A stretch of 64,000 nt of DNA, taken from contig NZ_SHLI01000001.1 in NCBI RefSeq assembly GCF_004217415.1, positions 124,001-188,000 on the forward strand, read 5' to 3'. Each line of letters begins with the position of its first letter. Position 1 is the first letter of the stretch. The notes under the pieces are model-generated. The model was not told the origin of the DNA. It saw only the letters and a program-made list of their open reading frames with translations, and ran no database searches. The translations under genes and the position numbers were made by a program. This DNA comes from Spiribacter vilamensis. GTDB taxonomy: Bacteria > Pseudomonadota > Gammaproteobacteria > Nitrococcales > Nitrococcaceae. Of the stretch, positions 43,133 through 51,975 are shown one piece after another.

Positions 43133-43816
43133 TTGGCCAGCATTCTGCTTGTAGAGGATGAGGCGGCGATCCGCGAGATGGTGGCAATGGCCCTGGAGCG
43201 GGCCGGGTATCGGGTCCGCCACGCCGAGTCGGCGGAGGATGGCGAGGCGGCGATGCGCCTGAGCCAGCCGGATCTGGTCCTGCTCGACTGGATGCTGCCG
43301 GGACAGAGTGGCATCGACTTCGCTCGACGGCTCAAACGTGAGCGGGCCACGCGTGATATTCCGATCATCCTGCTGACGGCCCGCGGCGAGGAGGCGGATC
43401 GCATCCGCGGACTGGATGCCGGCGCGGATGACTATGTGCCCAAGCCATTCTCGCCCCGCGAACTGGTGGCACGCGTGAAGGCGGTATTGCGCCGAGTCCA
43501 GCCCACCAACGGCGATGCCCCCCTTGAGTCCCGCGACCTGCGGCTCGATCCGGTCAGCCACCGCGTGACGGAATCGGGTCGACCCATCGAGATGGGCCCG
43601 ACCGAATTCCGGTTGCTGCATTTTTTCATGACCCATCCCGATCGCGTCTTCAATCGCGCGCAACTCCTCGATAATGTCTGGGGGGCGAATATTTATGTCG
43701 AGGAACGGACCGTTGATGTCCATGTCCGCCGGTTGCGTAAAGCGCTCGAGCCTTCGGGCCACCATGATCTGCTGCAGACCGTGCGGGGTGCGGGCTATCG
43801 GTTTTCCGTCGAATAG
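43133..43816 (+). CDS. phoB: Phosphate regulon response regulator PhoB
   Basis: PhoB is an OmpR-family regulator activated by PhoR under phosphate limitation. The 227-residue protein has a receiver domain with the phosphoacceptor D52 (LLDWMLPG), the acidic pair at residues 8-10 (VEDE), and the lysine in YVPKPFSP, then a winged-helix DNA-binding domain ending with [12 protein letters not shown]. It starts at TTG with an AGGGGGAAG ribosome-binding site 5 nt upstream. phoR follows after 12 nt. Confidence 0.95.
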   Translation: MASILLVEDEAAIREMVAMALERAGYRVRHAESAEDGEAAMRLSQPDLVLLDWMLPGQSGIDFARRLKRERATRDIPIILLTARGEEADRIRGLDAGADDYVPKPFSPRELVARVKAVLRRVQPTNGDAPLESRDLRLDPVSHRVTESGRPIEMGPTEFRLLHFFMTHPDRVFNRAQLLDNVWGANIYVEERTVDVHVRRLRKALEPSGHHDLLQTVRGAGYRFSVE

Positions 43817-43828
43817 GGTTTTCTGATC

Positions 43829-45130
43829 ATGGTTTCCAGCAACCCCTGGCCCCGTTTCCTTGCCCAGACCCTGGCGCTGTTCACGGTGATTGCTCTCACC
43901 GGTTTCATCTTCGGGGTGTTGCCGGAGGCGCTGCTCGTCGCGCTGGTTTGCTTTCTGGTCTACCACGGTGTCAATTTCTATCGCCTCGAGCGTTGGCTGC
44001 GGGTAAGTCGAAAGTCCCGGCCACCCGAGTTATCCGGGGTCTGGCGGGCCCTGGCCGACAGCATCGTTCGCCGTCACGGGCATTACCGGCAGCGTCAGCA
44101 GTACCTGGTGGCGCTGATGGATCGGCTGAGTGACAGCGTCAAGGCGATGCCTGATGGCACGATCATTCTGTCCGAGTCCGGCGAAATGCTGTGGTGGAAT
44201 GAGCTCGCAGCCCGCTATCTCGGTTTGCAATGGCCGCGGGATCGCTTCCTGCGCATCGGAAATCTTATCCGCCATCCGGACTTTGCCGAGCACATTGTTG
44301 CCGGCGAGTTGAATGCGGCGGTTCGCATCCCCGCCCCGCGGAATAGCCGCCGCACACTGGAGATACGGCTTGGCGCCTACGGCAGCGCCCAGCATCTGCT
44401 ACTGGTCCGCGACCTGACACAGATCCATCGCCTGGAGACGATGCGGCGGGATTTCGTCGGCAATATTACCCATGAGCTCAGAACGCCGCTGACGGTGCTG
44501 CGGGGCATGTCGGAGGAGATCGCGAGCATGGAGTCGCCGGACGCGGAATCCCTGGTAAGGCCGGCCCAGCTGATGGAACAGCAGATCGACCGGATGAGTC
44601 GGTTGATCGAGGACCTGCTGCTCCTCTCCCGCCTTGAGACGGAGGCCAGTAGCAAGGCCAGTACCGCGGTGGATATACCAGCGGTGCTCGATGACGTGCT
44701 GAAAGAGGCCGAATCCCTGAGCGGGGGGCGTCACCGGATACAGTCGCAGATTGATCGCGAGCTGATGATCCGGGGTGACGAGGACGAGTTGCGCAGTGCG
44801 TTCTCGAATCTGCTGGCCAACGCGGTCAGCTACACCGGGGAGAATGGCATTGTCGATGTCCAGTGGTTTCAGGCGGGAGGAAAGGCCTGCCTGGCCGTCG
44901 CCGATACCGGGCCCGGTATCGCGCCCCACCACATTCCGCGGCTGACTGAGCGCTTCTACCGTGCCGACAGCGGTCGATCCGCGAAAAGCGGGGGGACGGG
45001 GCTCGGGCTTGCCATCGTCAAACACGTCCTGTCACGTCACGACGCCGAGCTCGAAATCAACAGCACGGTGGGAGAGGGGAGCACCTTCACGGCGGTCTTC
45101 CCTCACGGCCACGGATACGAGCTGCAATAA
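43829..45130 (+). CDS. phoR: Phosphate regulon sensor histidine kinase PhoR
   Basis: The 433-residue protein has two adjacent N-terminal membrane helices (about 11-45), a charged linker, a PAS-like domain, and a kinase core: the H box ITHELRTPL with the phosphorylated H215, an N box NLLANAVSY, and G boxes ADTGPGIA and GGTGLGLAIVKHVLSRHDA. PhoR responds to phosphate transport state through PstSCAB and PhoU, which follow directly. The end of phoR overlaps a candidate PhoB box for pstS. Confidence 0.94.
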   Translation: MVSSNPWPRFLAQTLALFTVIALTGFIFGVLPEALLVALVCFLVYHGVNFYRLERWLRVSRKSRPPELSGVWRALADSIVRRHGHYRQRQQYLVALMDRLSDSVKAMPDGTIILSESGEMLWWNELAARYLGLQWPRDRFLRIGNLIRHPDFAEHIVAGELNAAVRIPAPRNSRRTLEIRLGAYGSAQHLLLVRDLTQIHRLETMRRDFVGNITHELRTPLTVLRGMSEEIASMESPDAESLVRPAQLMEQQIDRMSRLIEDLLLLSRLETEASSKASTAVDIPAVLDDVLKEAESLSGGRHRIQSQIDRELMIRGDEDELRSAFSNLLANAVSYTGENGIVDVQWFQAGGKACLAVADTGPGIAPHHIPRLTERFYRADSGRSAKSGGTGLGLAIVKHVLSRHDAELEINSTVGEGSTFTAVFPHGHGYELQ

Positions 45131-45155
45131 AAACGTCATCAATGGTTGCTAGTCT
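45122..45155 (+). promoter_or_regulatory. Candidate PhoB box and -10 upstream of pstS
   Basis: Two seven-base half-sites, CTGCAAT (45122-45128) and ACGTCAT (45133-45139), each match CTGTCAT at 5 of 7 positions and are separated by AAAA. A weak -10 TAGTCT (45150-45155) lies 10 nt beyond. The box overlaps the phoR stop codon. Confidence 0.5.
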
Positions 45156-45192
45156 CAAGGCTCCTAATTGACGTAGTCAGGAGTTGAACCCG

Positions 45193-46179
45193 ATGAAACA
45201 TTCACTGCTTACCGCCTCCGCCCTGTCGCTGGTCGCGATGGCTCCTCTGTCTGTCATGGCTCAGTCCGGTGCGATTCAGGTCGATGGTTCATCGACGGTG
45301 TTTCCGATCTCCGAGGCCTTCGCCGAGGAGTATCAGAACGAGACGGGCAATCGTGTCGTCGTGGGTATTTCCGGAACCGGGGGTGGTTTCAAGAAATTCT
45401 GCCGTGGCGAAACCTCTTTCAGCGGGGCTTCGCGTCCGATCAAGAACTCCGAGAAGGAGCTCTGTGCAGAGAACGGTATCGAGTTTGTCGAAATGCCGGT
45501 CGCGATGGACGCGCTTGCCGTGATCGTCCATCCGCAGAATGACTGGGCGTCCTGCATGACCACCGACGAGCTGGCGACGGCCTACGGGCCCGAGGCGCAG
45601 GGCGAGGTTGATAACTGGAACCAGATCAACCCGGATTATCCGGATCGCGATCTGGCGCTCTTCGGCGCGGGTACCGACTCCGGCACGTATGACTACTTCA
45701 CCTTTGCCGTTGTGGGCGAGGAGGGCGCCTCGCGTGGCGACTTCACCGCGACGGAGGACGACAACATCACCATTCAGGGCGTCTCGACGAACCCGAATGC
45801 GATGGGCTTTCTCGGGCTGGCGTACGTCGAGGAAAACCGTAGCCGCGTGAATGCCGTTGAAATCTCCTACAACGGTGGCGACTGCGTGGCGCCGACCACC
45901 GAAACGGCAGGTAGCGGGGAGTATCAGCCGCTGACGCGTCCGCTGTTTATGTACGCCAATGCCGAGGATCTGAAAGAGGATCCGCAGGTCCTCGACTTTG
46001 CCGAGTACATGTTCAACGCGGACAAGGCCCCTCAGCTGGTCCGTGAAACGGGCTACCTGGCGCTGCCTGATTCGGCGTTCGACCAGGGCCTTGCCAAGAT
46101 CGAGGCAGGGACCACCGGTAGCTATTTCGATGGCGGCTCCGAGATCGGTGTAAGCGTCAGCGATCTCCTGTCAAACTAA
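45193..46179 (+). CDS. pstS: Phosphate-binding periplasmic protein PstS
   Basis: PstS delivers phosphate to the PstCAB transporter. The 328-residue precursor has a Sec signal peptide ([23 protein letters not shown], cleavage before QSGAIQ). Binding-site motifs are [30 protein letters not shown] and [15 protein letters not shown] 45193 follows AGGAG; a TTG at 45184 is too close to that site. The mature protein is acidic, as is common in halophilic bacteria. A hairpin after the stop would limit read-through into pstC. Confidence 0.95.
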   Translation: MKHSLLTASALSLVAMAPLSVMAQSGAIQVDGSSTVFPISEAFAEEYQNETGNRVVVGISGTGGGFKKFCRGETSFSGASRPIKNSEKELCAENGIEFVEMPVAMDALAVIVHPQNDWASCMTTDELATAYGPEAQGEVDNWNQINPDYPDRDLALFGAGTDSGTYDYFTFAVVGEEGASRGDFTATEDDNITIQGVSTNPNAMGFLGLAYVEENRSRVNAVEISYNGGDCVAPTTETAGSGEYQPLTRPLFMYANAEDLKEDPQVLDFAEYMFNADKAPQLVRETGYLALPDSAFDQGLAKIEAGTTGSYFDGGSEIGVSVSDLLSN

Positions 46180-46194
46180 GGACCCGTTTTGATC

Positions 46195-46221
46195 ACGGCG
46201 GGCCAGGCGGCCCGCCGTTTT
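46195..46221 (+). terminator. Hairpin with U-run between pstS and pstC
   Basis: A 10-bp perfect stem (46195-46204 and 46209-46218) with a 4-nt AGGC loop is followed by three further T residues. It lies 15 nt after the pstS stop and 17 nt before the likely pstC GTG. It is likely a partial terminator or 3' stabiliser that raises PstS over the membrane subunits. Confidence 0.75.
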
Positions 46222-46238
46222 AATACATGGGAGCGAAT

Positions 46239-47171
46239 GTGGCTAACCCGAAAATACCGACAGCGACCGAGCTCCGTGAGCAGGGGTTTGTGAAGCGGCG
46301 CAAGCTGATCGCGCGGAGCATGGAGGTGTTCCTTTTCCTCAGCGCCAGCCTGTCCGTGTTTGTCACCACCGCCATTGTTTTCATCCTCGTGAGTGAATCC
46401 TGGGATTTCTTCATGCAGGTGCCGCTGTCGGAGTTCCTGTTCACGACGATGTGGGCGCCCGTTTTCATTGATCCGAAGTTCGGCGTGCTGCCGCTTCTGG
46501 CGGCGACGCTCCAGACATCCGGGATCGCGATGCTGATCGCCGTTCCATTCGGTCTGATCATGGCCATCTACCTGAGCGAGTACGCGCAGCCGGCAGTGCG
46601 AGAGACGATCAAGCCGGCGCTGGAAATGCTCGAGGCCGTTCCAACGGTGGTCTACGGCTACTTCGCCCTCCTGGTGATGACCCCGTTTCTCCAGCAGTTC
46701 ATTCCGGGGCTCAGGGGTATCAACCTGCTCGTTCCCGGGATCATCCTCGGCATCATGATATTGCCCTATGTCGTCTCGGTGTCGGAAGACGCGATGCGGG
46801 CAGTGCCGAACGGGTTGCGCGAGGGGGGGTACGCCCTCGGTATGGCGCGCTGGCAGGTGGCGGTCCGCGTTGTTATTCCCGGGGCGTTCTCCGGCATCAC
46901 CGCGGCTTTCATCCTCGGACTGTCCCGCGCCATTGGCGAGACAATGGTTCTCGCAGTGGCAGCCGGGCAGAATCCCAATCTCACCTGGGATGTGCGTGAG
47001 GGTGCGGCAACGATTACGGCCTATATCGTCCAGATGAGTCTGGGGGATGTCGCCCACGGATCGCTTGCCTATACAACGATCTTCGCCGTGGGTCTGCTGC
47101 TGTTCCTCATCACGCTGTCATTCAATGTAATCGGCTTCTACCTGCGCCGGAAATTCCGCGAGGCTTACTGA
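46239..47171 (+). CDS. pstC: Phosphate ABC transporter permease PstC
   Basis: PstC is one of two membrane subunits of the phosphate importer. From the GTG at 46239 it has 310 residues and six predicted helices. The permease signature is EGGYALGMARWQVAVRVVIPGAFSGI with the EAA-type loop contacting PstB, followed by the family motif ALGxSRAIGET. The GTG start is chosen because GGGAG lies 5 nt upstream; ATG 46227 (four residues longer) lies within 10 nt of the hairpin stem and has no visible site. Membership in PstC rather than PstA follows from length and order. Confidence 0.92.
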   Translation: MANPKIPTATELREQGFVKRRKLIARSMEVFLFLSASLSVFVTTAIVFILVSESWDFFMQVPLSEFLFTTMWAPVFIDPKFGVLPLLAATLQTSGIAMLIAVPFGLIMAIYLSEYAQPAVRETIKPALEMLEAVPTVVYGYFALLVMTPFLQQFIPGLRGINLLVPGIILGIMILPYVVSVSEDAMRAVPNGLREGGYALGMARWQVAVRVVIPGAFSGITAAFILGLSRAIGETMVLAVAAGQNPNLTWDVREGAATITAYIVQMSLGDVAHGSLAYTTIFAVGLLLFLITLSFNVIGFYLRRKFREAY

Positions 47172-47172
47172 T

Positions 47173-48126
47173 ATGGCAACGGTTAAAGGCCCAAAAGCCG
47201 CGCCGGCAACCAAGACGGATGCATCGGCATTCGAAGCGGTCCGCAAAGCCAATCAAAAGGATATCTTCTTTGCCCTGGGGGGGTTGCTGGTCATGGCAAT
47301 CGCCATGACGCTGCTGTTGACTCTCATCGGCGACCTTCTGGTCCGGGGGCTTGGCGCCATTGATGGCAATTTCCTTACCAGCTTCCCCTCGCGGAATCCC
47401 GAGGATGCCGGGATCCTCTCCGCGCTGGTCGGGTCGCTCCTGGTGATGGTGGTGACGGGGCTTCTGGCGGTCCCGCTGGGGGTCGCCGCCGGTCTCTATC
47501 TCGAGGAGTACGCAAAGAAGGGATGGCTTTCGAATATTATCGAGATCAATGTCGCCAACCTGGCGGGGGTGCCGTCGATTATCTACGGGCTCCTCGCGCT
47601 GGGGTTGTTTGTCTACGGGCTCGGTCTGGGCAAGACCATTCTCGTGGCAGGCATGACCCTCGCGCTGCTGATTCTTCCCATCGTTATTGTCTCGACACGG
47701 GAAGCCGTGCGCTCGATACCACCGATCATCAAGGAGGGGGCGTACGGTATCGGGGCTGACCAGTGGCAGGTGATGTGGCACTACATTATTCCGGCTGCCA
47801 AGCCCGGGATCATGACCGGGGCGATCGTTGGCCTGAGTCGGGCGATTGGCGAGACGGCGCCCATCATTACGATCGGCGCACTGACCTTCATCGCCTTCCT
47901 GCCATCGGCGCCGGTGACCGGAGACTTCCCGTTTATCTCCTTCGCCTGGCTGAATGACAGCTTCACCGTGCTGCCGATCCAGATGTTCAACTGGACCTCC
48001 AGGCCGCAGGAGGGATTTCACATCATCGCAGCGGCAACGGGTGTCACGCTGATGGCACTGACGCTGTCGCTCAATGGGCTGGCGATCTGGGTCAGGTTCC
48101 GGCTTCGTCGTGGATACAGGAACTGA
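47173..48126 (+). CDS. pstA: Phosphate ABC transporter permease PstA
   Basis: The 317-residue permease pairs with PstC. After a hydrophilic N-terminal segment of about 34 residues it has six helices, with the EAA loop [26 protein letters not shown] and the [11 protein letters not shown]-type motif ([13 protein letters not shown]). It starts one base after the pstC stop, so translation is probably coupled. pstB follows after 5 nt. Confidence 0.94.
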   Translation: MATVKGPKAAPATKTDASAFEAVRKANQKDIFFALGGLLVMAIAMTLLLTLIGDLLVRGLGAIDGNFLTSFPSRNPEDAGILSALVGSLLVMVVTGLLAVPLGVAAGLYLEEYAKKGWLSNIIEINVANLAGVPSIIYGLLALGLFVYGLGLGKTILVAGMTLALLILPIVIVSTREAVRSIPPIIKEGAYGIGADQWQVMWHYIIPAAKPGIMTGAIVGLSRAIGETAPIITIGALTFIAFLPSAPVTGDFPFISFAWLNDSFTVLPIQMFNWTSRPQEGFHIIAAATGVTLMALTLSLNGLAIWVRFRLRRGYRN

Positions 48127-48131
48127 ATACA

Positions 48132-49010
48132 ATGAGCTATACCGAAACCCTTAGTGCCCGAAACACCGCGAGTGAGACCGTGAAAGACGCGACACCCGAG
48201 AGTACGACGGAATCACTCCCGCCGATCCCGCCGGCCGCGGAAAGCAATCCCCTCCGCGCACGGATGGAGGATTTCAGCTTTTTCTACGCCGATGGAACAC
48301 AGGCGATCAAGAACGTCTCGATGCCGATTCTCGACCGGCATGTCACGGCGATCATCGGGCCATCAGGCTGTGGCAAGTCGACGCTGCTCCGCAGTCTCAA
48401 CCGGATGCATGACCTCTATCCCGGCAATCGATATCAAGGAAAGATCGTCCTCGAGCCCGAGGAAGAAAACCTTATCGGTGATGATTCCGATCCGGTGCTG
48501 GTCCGGTTGCGGGTGGGGATGGTGTTCCAGAAGCCCAACCCGTTTCCGAAATCGATTTACGAAAACGTCGCTGCCGGACTGCGGGTGCGTGGAATCAAGA
48601 ACAGCTCGGTGATTGACGAGGCGGTGGAGCAGGCACTGCGGCGCTCGGCCATCTGGGACGAGGTAAAGGATAAGCTGCACGGCTCGGCCTACGAGCTGTC
48701 CGGCGGTCAGCAGCAGCGGCTCTGCATCGCCCGTGCGCTCGCCCCCAACCCGGAAATCCTGCTGCTTGACGAGCCCACGTCGGCGCTCGATCCGATCGCC
48801 ACGGCCAAGGTCGAAGACCTGGTCCAGGAACTGTCCGAAACGGTGACCGTGGTGATCGTGACGCACAACATGCAGCAGGCGGCACGAATCTCCCATCGAA
48901 CCGCGTTCATGTATCTCGGCGAGCTGATCGAGTTCGGCGTTACCGACAACATTTTCACGAACCCGCAACACCCCGGGACCGAGAGCTACATTACCGGGCG
49001 CTACGGTTGA
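48132..49010 (+). CDS. pstB: Phosphate ABC transporter ATP-binding protein PstB
   Basis: PstB powers phosphate import. The 292-residue protein has Walker [10 protein letters not shown] (76-84), the Q loop FQKPNPFP, the ABC signature [15 protein letters not shown], Walker [13 protein letters not shown] and a switch histidine (VTHNMQQA). The N terminus is extended by about 35 residues compared with E. coli PstB (257); this stretch is rich in Ser, Thr, Glu and Pro and looks disordered. An ATG at 48264 would give the usual length, but 48132 lies right after pstA with AGGA upstream. Confidence 0.94.
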   Translation: MSYTETLSARNTASETVKDATPESTTESLPPIPPAAESNPLRARMEDFSFFYADGTQAIKNVSMPILDRHVTAIIGPSGCGKSTLLRSLNRMHDLYPGNRYQGKIVLEPEEENLIGDDSDPVLVRLRVGMVFQKPNPFPKSIYENVAAGLRVRGIKNSSVIDEAVEQALRRSAIWDEVKDKLHGSAYELSGGQQQRLCIARALAPNPEILLLDEPTSALDPIATAKVEDLVQELSETVTVVIVTHNMQQAARISHRTAFMYLGELIEFGVTDNIFTNPQHPGTESYITGRYG

Positions 49011-49049
49011 CGGGGTTGCGCTTAACGCAAGGACACAGGAACGAGTTCC

Positions 49050-49772
49050 ATGGATAAGAAAGATTTCTCGCAACATATCTCGAAGCAGTTCAACGAGGAC
49101 CTCGAGCAGATCATCACCCGCGTGATGACGATGGGCGGGCTCGTTGAACAGCAACTCGACGGGGCCCTCGAGGCGTTGGTGACCGGCAACCAGGAGAAGG
49201 GCCAACAGGTGGTCACCTCCGACTATCGGGTCAATGCCATGGAAGTGGAACTCGACGAGGCCTGCACCCATGTGCTTGCGCGCCGACAGCCGACTGCCAG
49301 CGATCTCCGGCTGATTATGTCGGTCATCAAGACCATTACCGATCTTGAGCGTATCGGCGACGAAGCGGAGCGGGTGGGCCGTATGGCGCTTCACCTGCTC
49401 GAAGAGGATCGGCAACGCAGTCCGATGGCGGAAATCTCGGCGCTGGGCGAACAGATCAAGCGAATGCTTCGGGGAGCCCTCGATGCCTTCACTCGCATGG
49501 ACGCCGAGCAGGCGGTTCACGTGGCACAGGAAGACATCAAGGCGGACTCGCAGTACGACTCGATCATCCGTAATCTGGTGAAAAACCTCGAAGACCACCC
49601 GAAGTCCGTGCCGCCGGTGCTGGATGTGCTCTGGGCGACGCGCTCACTGGAGCGGATTGGTGATCGTGCCCGCAATATCTGCGAGTACGTGATCTATTTC
49701 GTGCGCGGCAAGGATGTCCGCCATATCAGCTTTGAGCAGATGGCCGAGGAGGCCACCGGCGACCGCCGCTAG
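49050..49772 (+). CDS. phoU: Phosphate transport regulator PhoU
   Basis: PhoU is a helical metal-binding protein that inhibits PhoR signalling and limits Pst uptake. The 240-residue product shows the two PhoU repeats, each ending in the acidic helix motif ([22 protein letters not shown] and [21 protein letters not shown]). It ends the phoB-phoR-pstSCAB-phoU block and overlaps the convergent argF by 4 nt. No terminator is visible between them. Confidence 0.95.
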   Translation: MDKKDFSQHISKQFNEDLEQIITRVMTMGGLVEQQLDGALEALVTGNQEKGQQVVTSDYRVNAMEVELDEACTHVLARRQPTASDLRLIMSVIKTITDLERIGDEAERVGRMALHLLEEDRQRSPMAEISALGEQIKRMLRGALDAFTRMDAEQAVHVAQEDIKADSQYDSIIRNLVKNLEDHPKSVPPVLDVLWATRSLERIGDRARNICEYVIYFVRGKDVRHISFEQMAEEATGDRR

Positions 49773-50671
49773 GCGGTCCCGCTGATCAGCCACTCCAGCA
49801 GCGCCTTCTGGGCATGGAGGCGGTTCTCCGCCTCCTCCCAGACCACGCTCCGGTCACCGTCAATGACCTCGGCGGTGACCTCTTCCCCCCGGTGGGCCGG
49901 CAGGCAGTGCATGAACAGTGCGTCCTCGCCGGCCGCCGCCATCAGGGCTTCGTTGACCTGGTAGGCGCTGAAGTCGGACAGGCGCGCGTCCTGCTCGTCC
50001 TCCATCCCCATGCTCGCCCAGACGTCGGTGACAACCAGGTCCGCACCGGCCACCGCGGCGAACGGGTCGGGCTCGTGGCGGCTGTTGGGGTACTCGGCCA
50101 GGTCCGCCGGTGCGTAAGCGCACGGCGCACCGATCGCCAGGTGGAAGTCCATGAGCTCGGCGGCCTGCATCCACGATCGGCACATGTTGTTGCCATCGCC
50201 CATCCAGGCGACGGTCCGACCGCGGAGCTCGCCCCGGTGAGCCTGCCAGGTCTGCAGATCGGCGAGCAGCTGACAGGGATGATGCTCATCGGTCAGGCCG
50301 TTGATGACGGGGACGCGGGACGCCCGGGCGAAGCGCTCAACGGTCTCGTGGGCGAATGTGCGGATCATGACCGCGTCCACCATCCCTGACAGCACCCGTG
50401 CGGTGTCCTCGACCGGCTCGCCGCGGCCGAGCTGGGTGTCCCGCGGTGAGAGGAACAGGGCGCTTCCGCCGAGCTGGGCCATGCCGGCCTCGAACGACAC
50501 CCGGGTGCGGGTCGAGGACTTCTCGAAGATCATTCCCAGTACCCGGCCACGCAGAGGCTCGTGGAGACTCCCGGCCTGGTGCAGTTCCCTCAGTTCGGCA
50601 GCCCGCCGTAGCAGGGTCTCGAGCGCCTCGGCGCTGATATCGGCGAGAGTCAGAAAGTGGCGCGATGACAT
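49769..50671 (-). CDS. argF: Ornithine carbamoyltransferase ArgF
   Basis: ArgF makes citrulline from ornithine and carbamoyl phosphate. The 300-residue protein has the carbamoyl-phosphate motif STRTR (53-57), the [10 protein letters not shown] segment and the ornithine-binding [13 protein letters not shown]. It is the second gene of a two-gene argD-argF unit (18-nt gap), under the promoter and leader hairpin found before argD. Confidence 0.96.
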   Translation of the reverse strand: MSSRHFLTLADISAEALETLLRRAAELRELHQAGSLHEPLRGRVLGMIFEKSSTRTRVSFEAGMAQLGGSALFLSPRDTQLGRGEPVEDTARVLSGMVDAVMIRTFAHETVERFARASRVPVINGLTDEHHPCQLLADLQTWQAHRGELRGRTVAWMGDGNNMCRSWMQAAELMDFHLAIGAPCAYAPADLAEYPNSRHEPDPFAAVAGADLVVTDVWASMGMEDEQDARLSDFSAYQVNEALMAAAGEDALFMHCLPAHRGEEVTAEVIDGDRSVVWEEAENRLHAQKALLEWLISGTA

Positions 50672-50689
50672 CCGTTTCCCCTGTAAGCC

Positions 50690-51886
50690 TCAGGCAAGCT
50701 CGGCCGTTTCATCGGCGATTGCCTCTGCGGTCTTCTCGATCAATGGCGTCAGTGTGTCGACCAGTCGGTCGGCCTGCTCGTTGGTGAAAGTCAGTGGCGG
50801 CAGAAGGCGCACAACCCGCCCCGCCGTCACGTTGATCAGAATGCCCGCCTCGAGGGCCTGCGGGACCAGATCGGCACAGGGCCCGTCCAGCTCGACACCG
50901 ATCATCAGCCCCCGTCCGCGGATCTCGTGAATCCCCCGGACGTTGGCGAGGGCCTCACGCAGGCGGCCGATCATCCGGTCTCCGACCGCCGCCGCGTGCT
51001 CCAGCAGACCGTCGCGCTCGATGACATCGAGGACCGCGAGTGCCGCCCGGCTGGATAGCGGATTGCCGCCGAAAGTCGTGCCATGACTGCCGGGGCCCAG
51101 CACGCCACCCGCCGGTCCACCGGCGAGGCAGGCGCCGATGGGTACCCCGTTGGCGAGGGCCTTGGCGAGTGTCACCACATCCGGGCGGATGCCGGCGTGC
51201 TGATGGGCGAACCAGCGGCCGGTGCGACCGACCCCTGACTGCACCTCGTCGAGCATGAGCAGCCACCCCCGCTCGTCACAGAGGCGGCGCAGGGCCGGGA
51301 GGTAGTCATCATCGGGGACGACGATGCCGCCTTCGCCCTGGATGGGTTCGACAAAGACCGCAACCGTCCGGTCGGTCGCGGCCGCGCGGATCGCGCCGGT
51401 GTCGCTGTAGGGAACCCGCACGAAGCCCTCGGGCAAGGGACCGAAACCGGTCTGGGCGCGTTGGTTGCCGGTGGCCGTGAGTGCGCCCAGCGTGCGGCCG
51501 TGGAACGCGTTCTCGGCGACGATGATTTCCGGTGCCTCGATGCCGTGGTTGTAGCCGTAGAGCCGTGCCAGCTTGATGGCCGCTTCGTTGGCCTCGGCAC
51601 CGCTGTTGGCGAAAAAGACCTGCTCCAGGCCGGACAGGGCGCAGAGCCGCTCGCCGAGGCGCGACTGGTGCGGCACCTCGTAGAGATTGGAGGTGTGCAC
51701 CAGAGTTTGCGCCTGATCGGCAACGGCGGTAGCGACGTCCGGATGGGCATGGCCCAGTCCGCAGACGGCAATGCCCGACAGTGCGTCGAGGTACCAGTAT
51801 CCCTCGGTATCTTCGAGCCATGCCCCGTCGCCGCGCTGGAACGCGACCGACAGGCGTTTGTACGTGGGCATCAGGGCCGTTGACAT
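50690..51886 (-). CDS. argD: Acetylornithine aminotransferase ArgD
   Basis: This class III PLP-dependent aminotransferase converts N-acetylglutamate semialdehyde to acetylornithine. The 398-residue protein has the PLP aspartate and ring motif LLMLDEVQSGVGRTG, the Schiff-base lysine in TLAKALANGVPIGA, and FFANSGAEANEAAIKLAR. ATG 51886 is set by GGAGG 8 nt upstream; upstream in-frame codons lie in the leader hairpin. The same enzyme may also serve lysine synthesis, as in E. coli. It is followed by argF. Confidence 0.95.
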   Translation of the reverse strand: MSTALMPTYKRLSVAFQRGDGAWLEDTEGYWYLDALSGIAVCGLGHAHPDVATAVADQAQTLVHTSNLYEVPHQSRLGERLCALSGLEQVFFANSGAEANEAAIKLARLYGYNHGIEAPEIIVAENAFHGRTLGALTATGNQRAQTGFGPLPEGFVRVPYSDTGAIRAAATDRTVAVFVEPIQGEGGIVVPDDDYLPALRRLCDERGWLLMLDEVQSGVGRTGRWFAHQHAGIRPDVVTLAKALANGVPIGACLAGGPAGGVLGPGSHGTTFGGNPLSSRAALAVLDVIERDGLLEHAAAVGDRMIGRLREALANVRGIHEIRGRGLMIGVELDGPCADLVPQALEAGILINVTAGRVVRLLPPLTFTNEQADRLVDTLTPLIEKTAEAIADETAELA

Positions 51887-51899
51887 GGTGATGACCTCC

Positions 51900-51927
51900 A
51901 AAAACAAACGGCAGCCTGCGGCTGCCG
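51900..51927 (-). terminator. Terminator-like hairpin in the argD leader
   Basis: On the minus strand, CGGCAGCC (51927-51920), loop GCA and GGCTGCCG (51916-51909) form a perfect 8-bp stem, directly followed by TTTGTTTTT (51908-51900). It lies between the argD promoter and the argD ribosome-binding site, so a polymerase would meet it within about 35 nt of its start. This is the form of an attenuator or a 5' stabilising stem. Confidence 0.8.
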
Positions 51928-51935
51928 AGCATTTC

Positions 51936-51964
51936 ATTATAGGATGGGGCCATTAAGGCCACAA
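51936..51964 (-). promoter_or_regulatory. Sigma-70 promoter for argD-argF
   Basis: A perfect TATAAT (51941-51936) with TTGTGG (51964-51959) at a 17-nt spacing. Transcription should start near 51929, at the foot of the leader hairpin. The -35 lies 12 nt before the start codon of the divergent rnm-like gene. No ArgR-type operator was recognised around it. Confidence 0.78.
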
Positions 51965-51975
51965 GTAAGACGCCC

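Noticed and set aside
49014-49030. TTGCG/CGCAA stem-loop between pstB and phoU as a terminator
   Set aside because: The stem is 5 bp and no T run follows it.
51887-51975. ArgR operator near the argD promoter
   Set aside because: No pair of ARG-box-like TGAAT/ATTCA half-sites was found in the interval.
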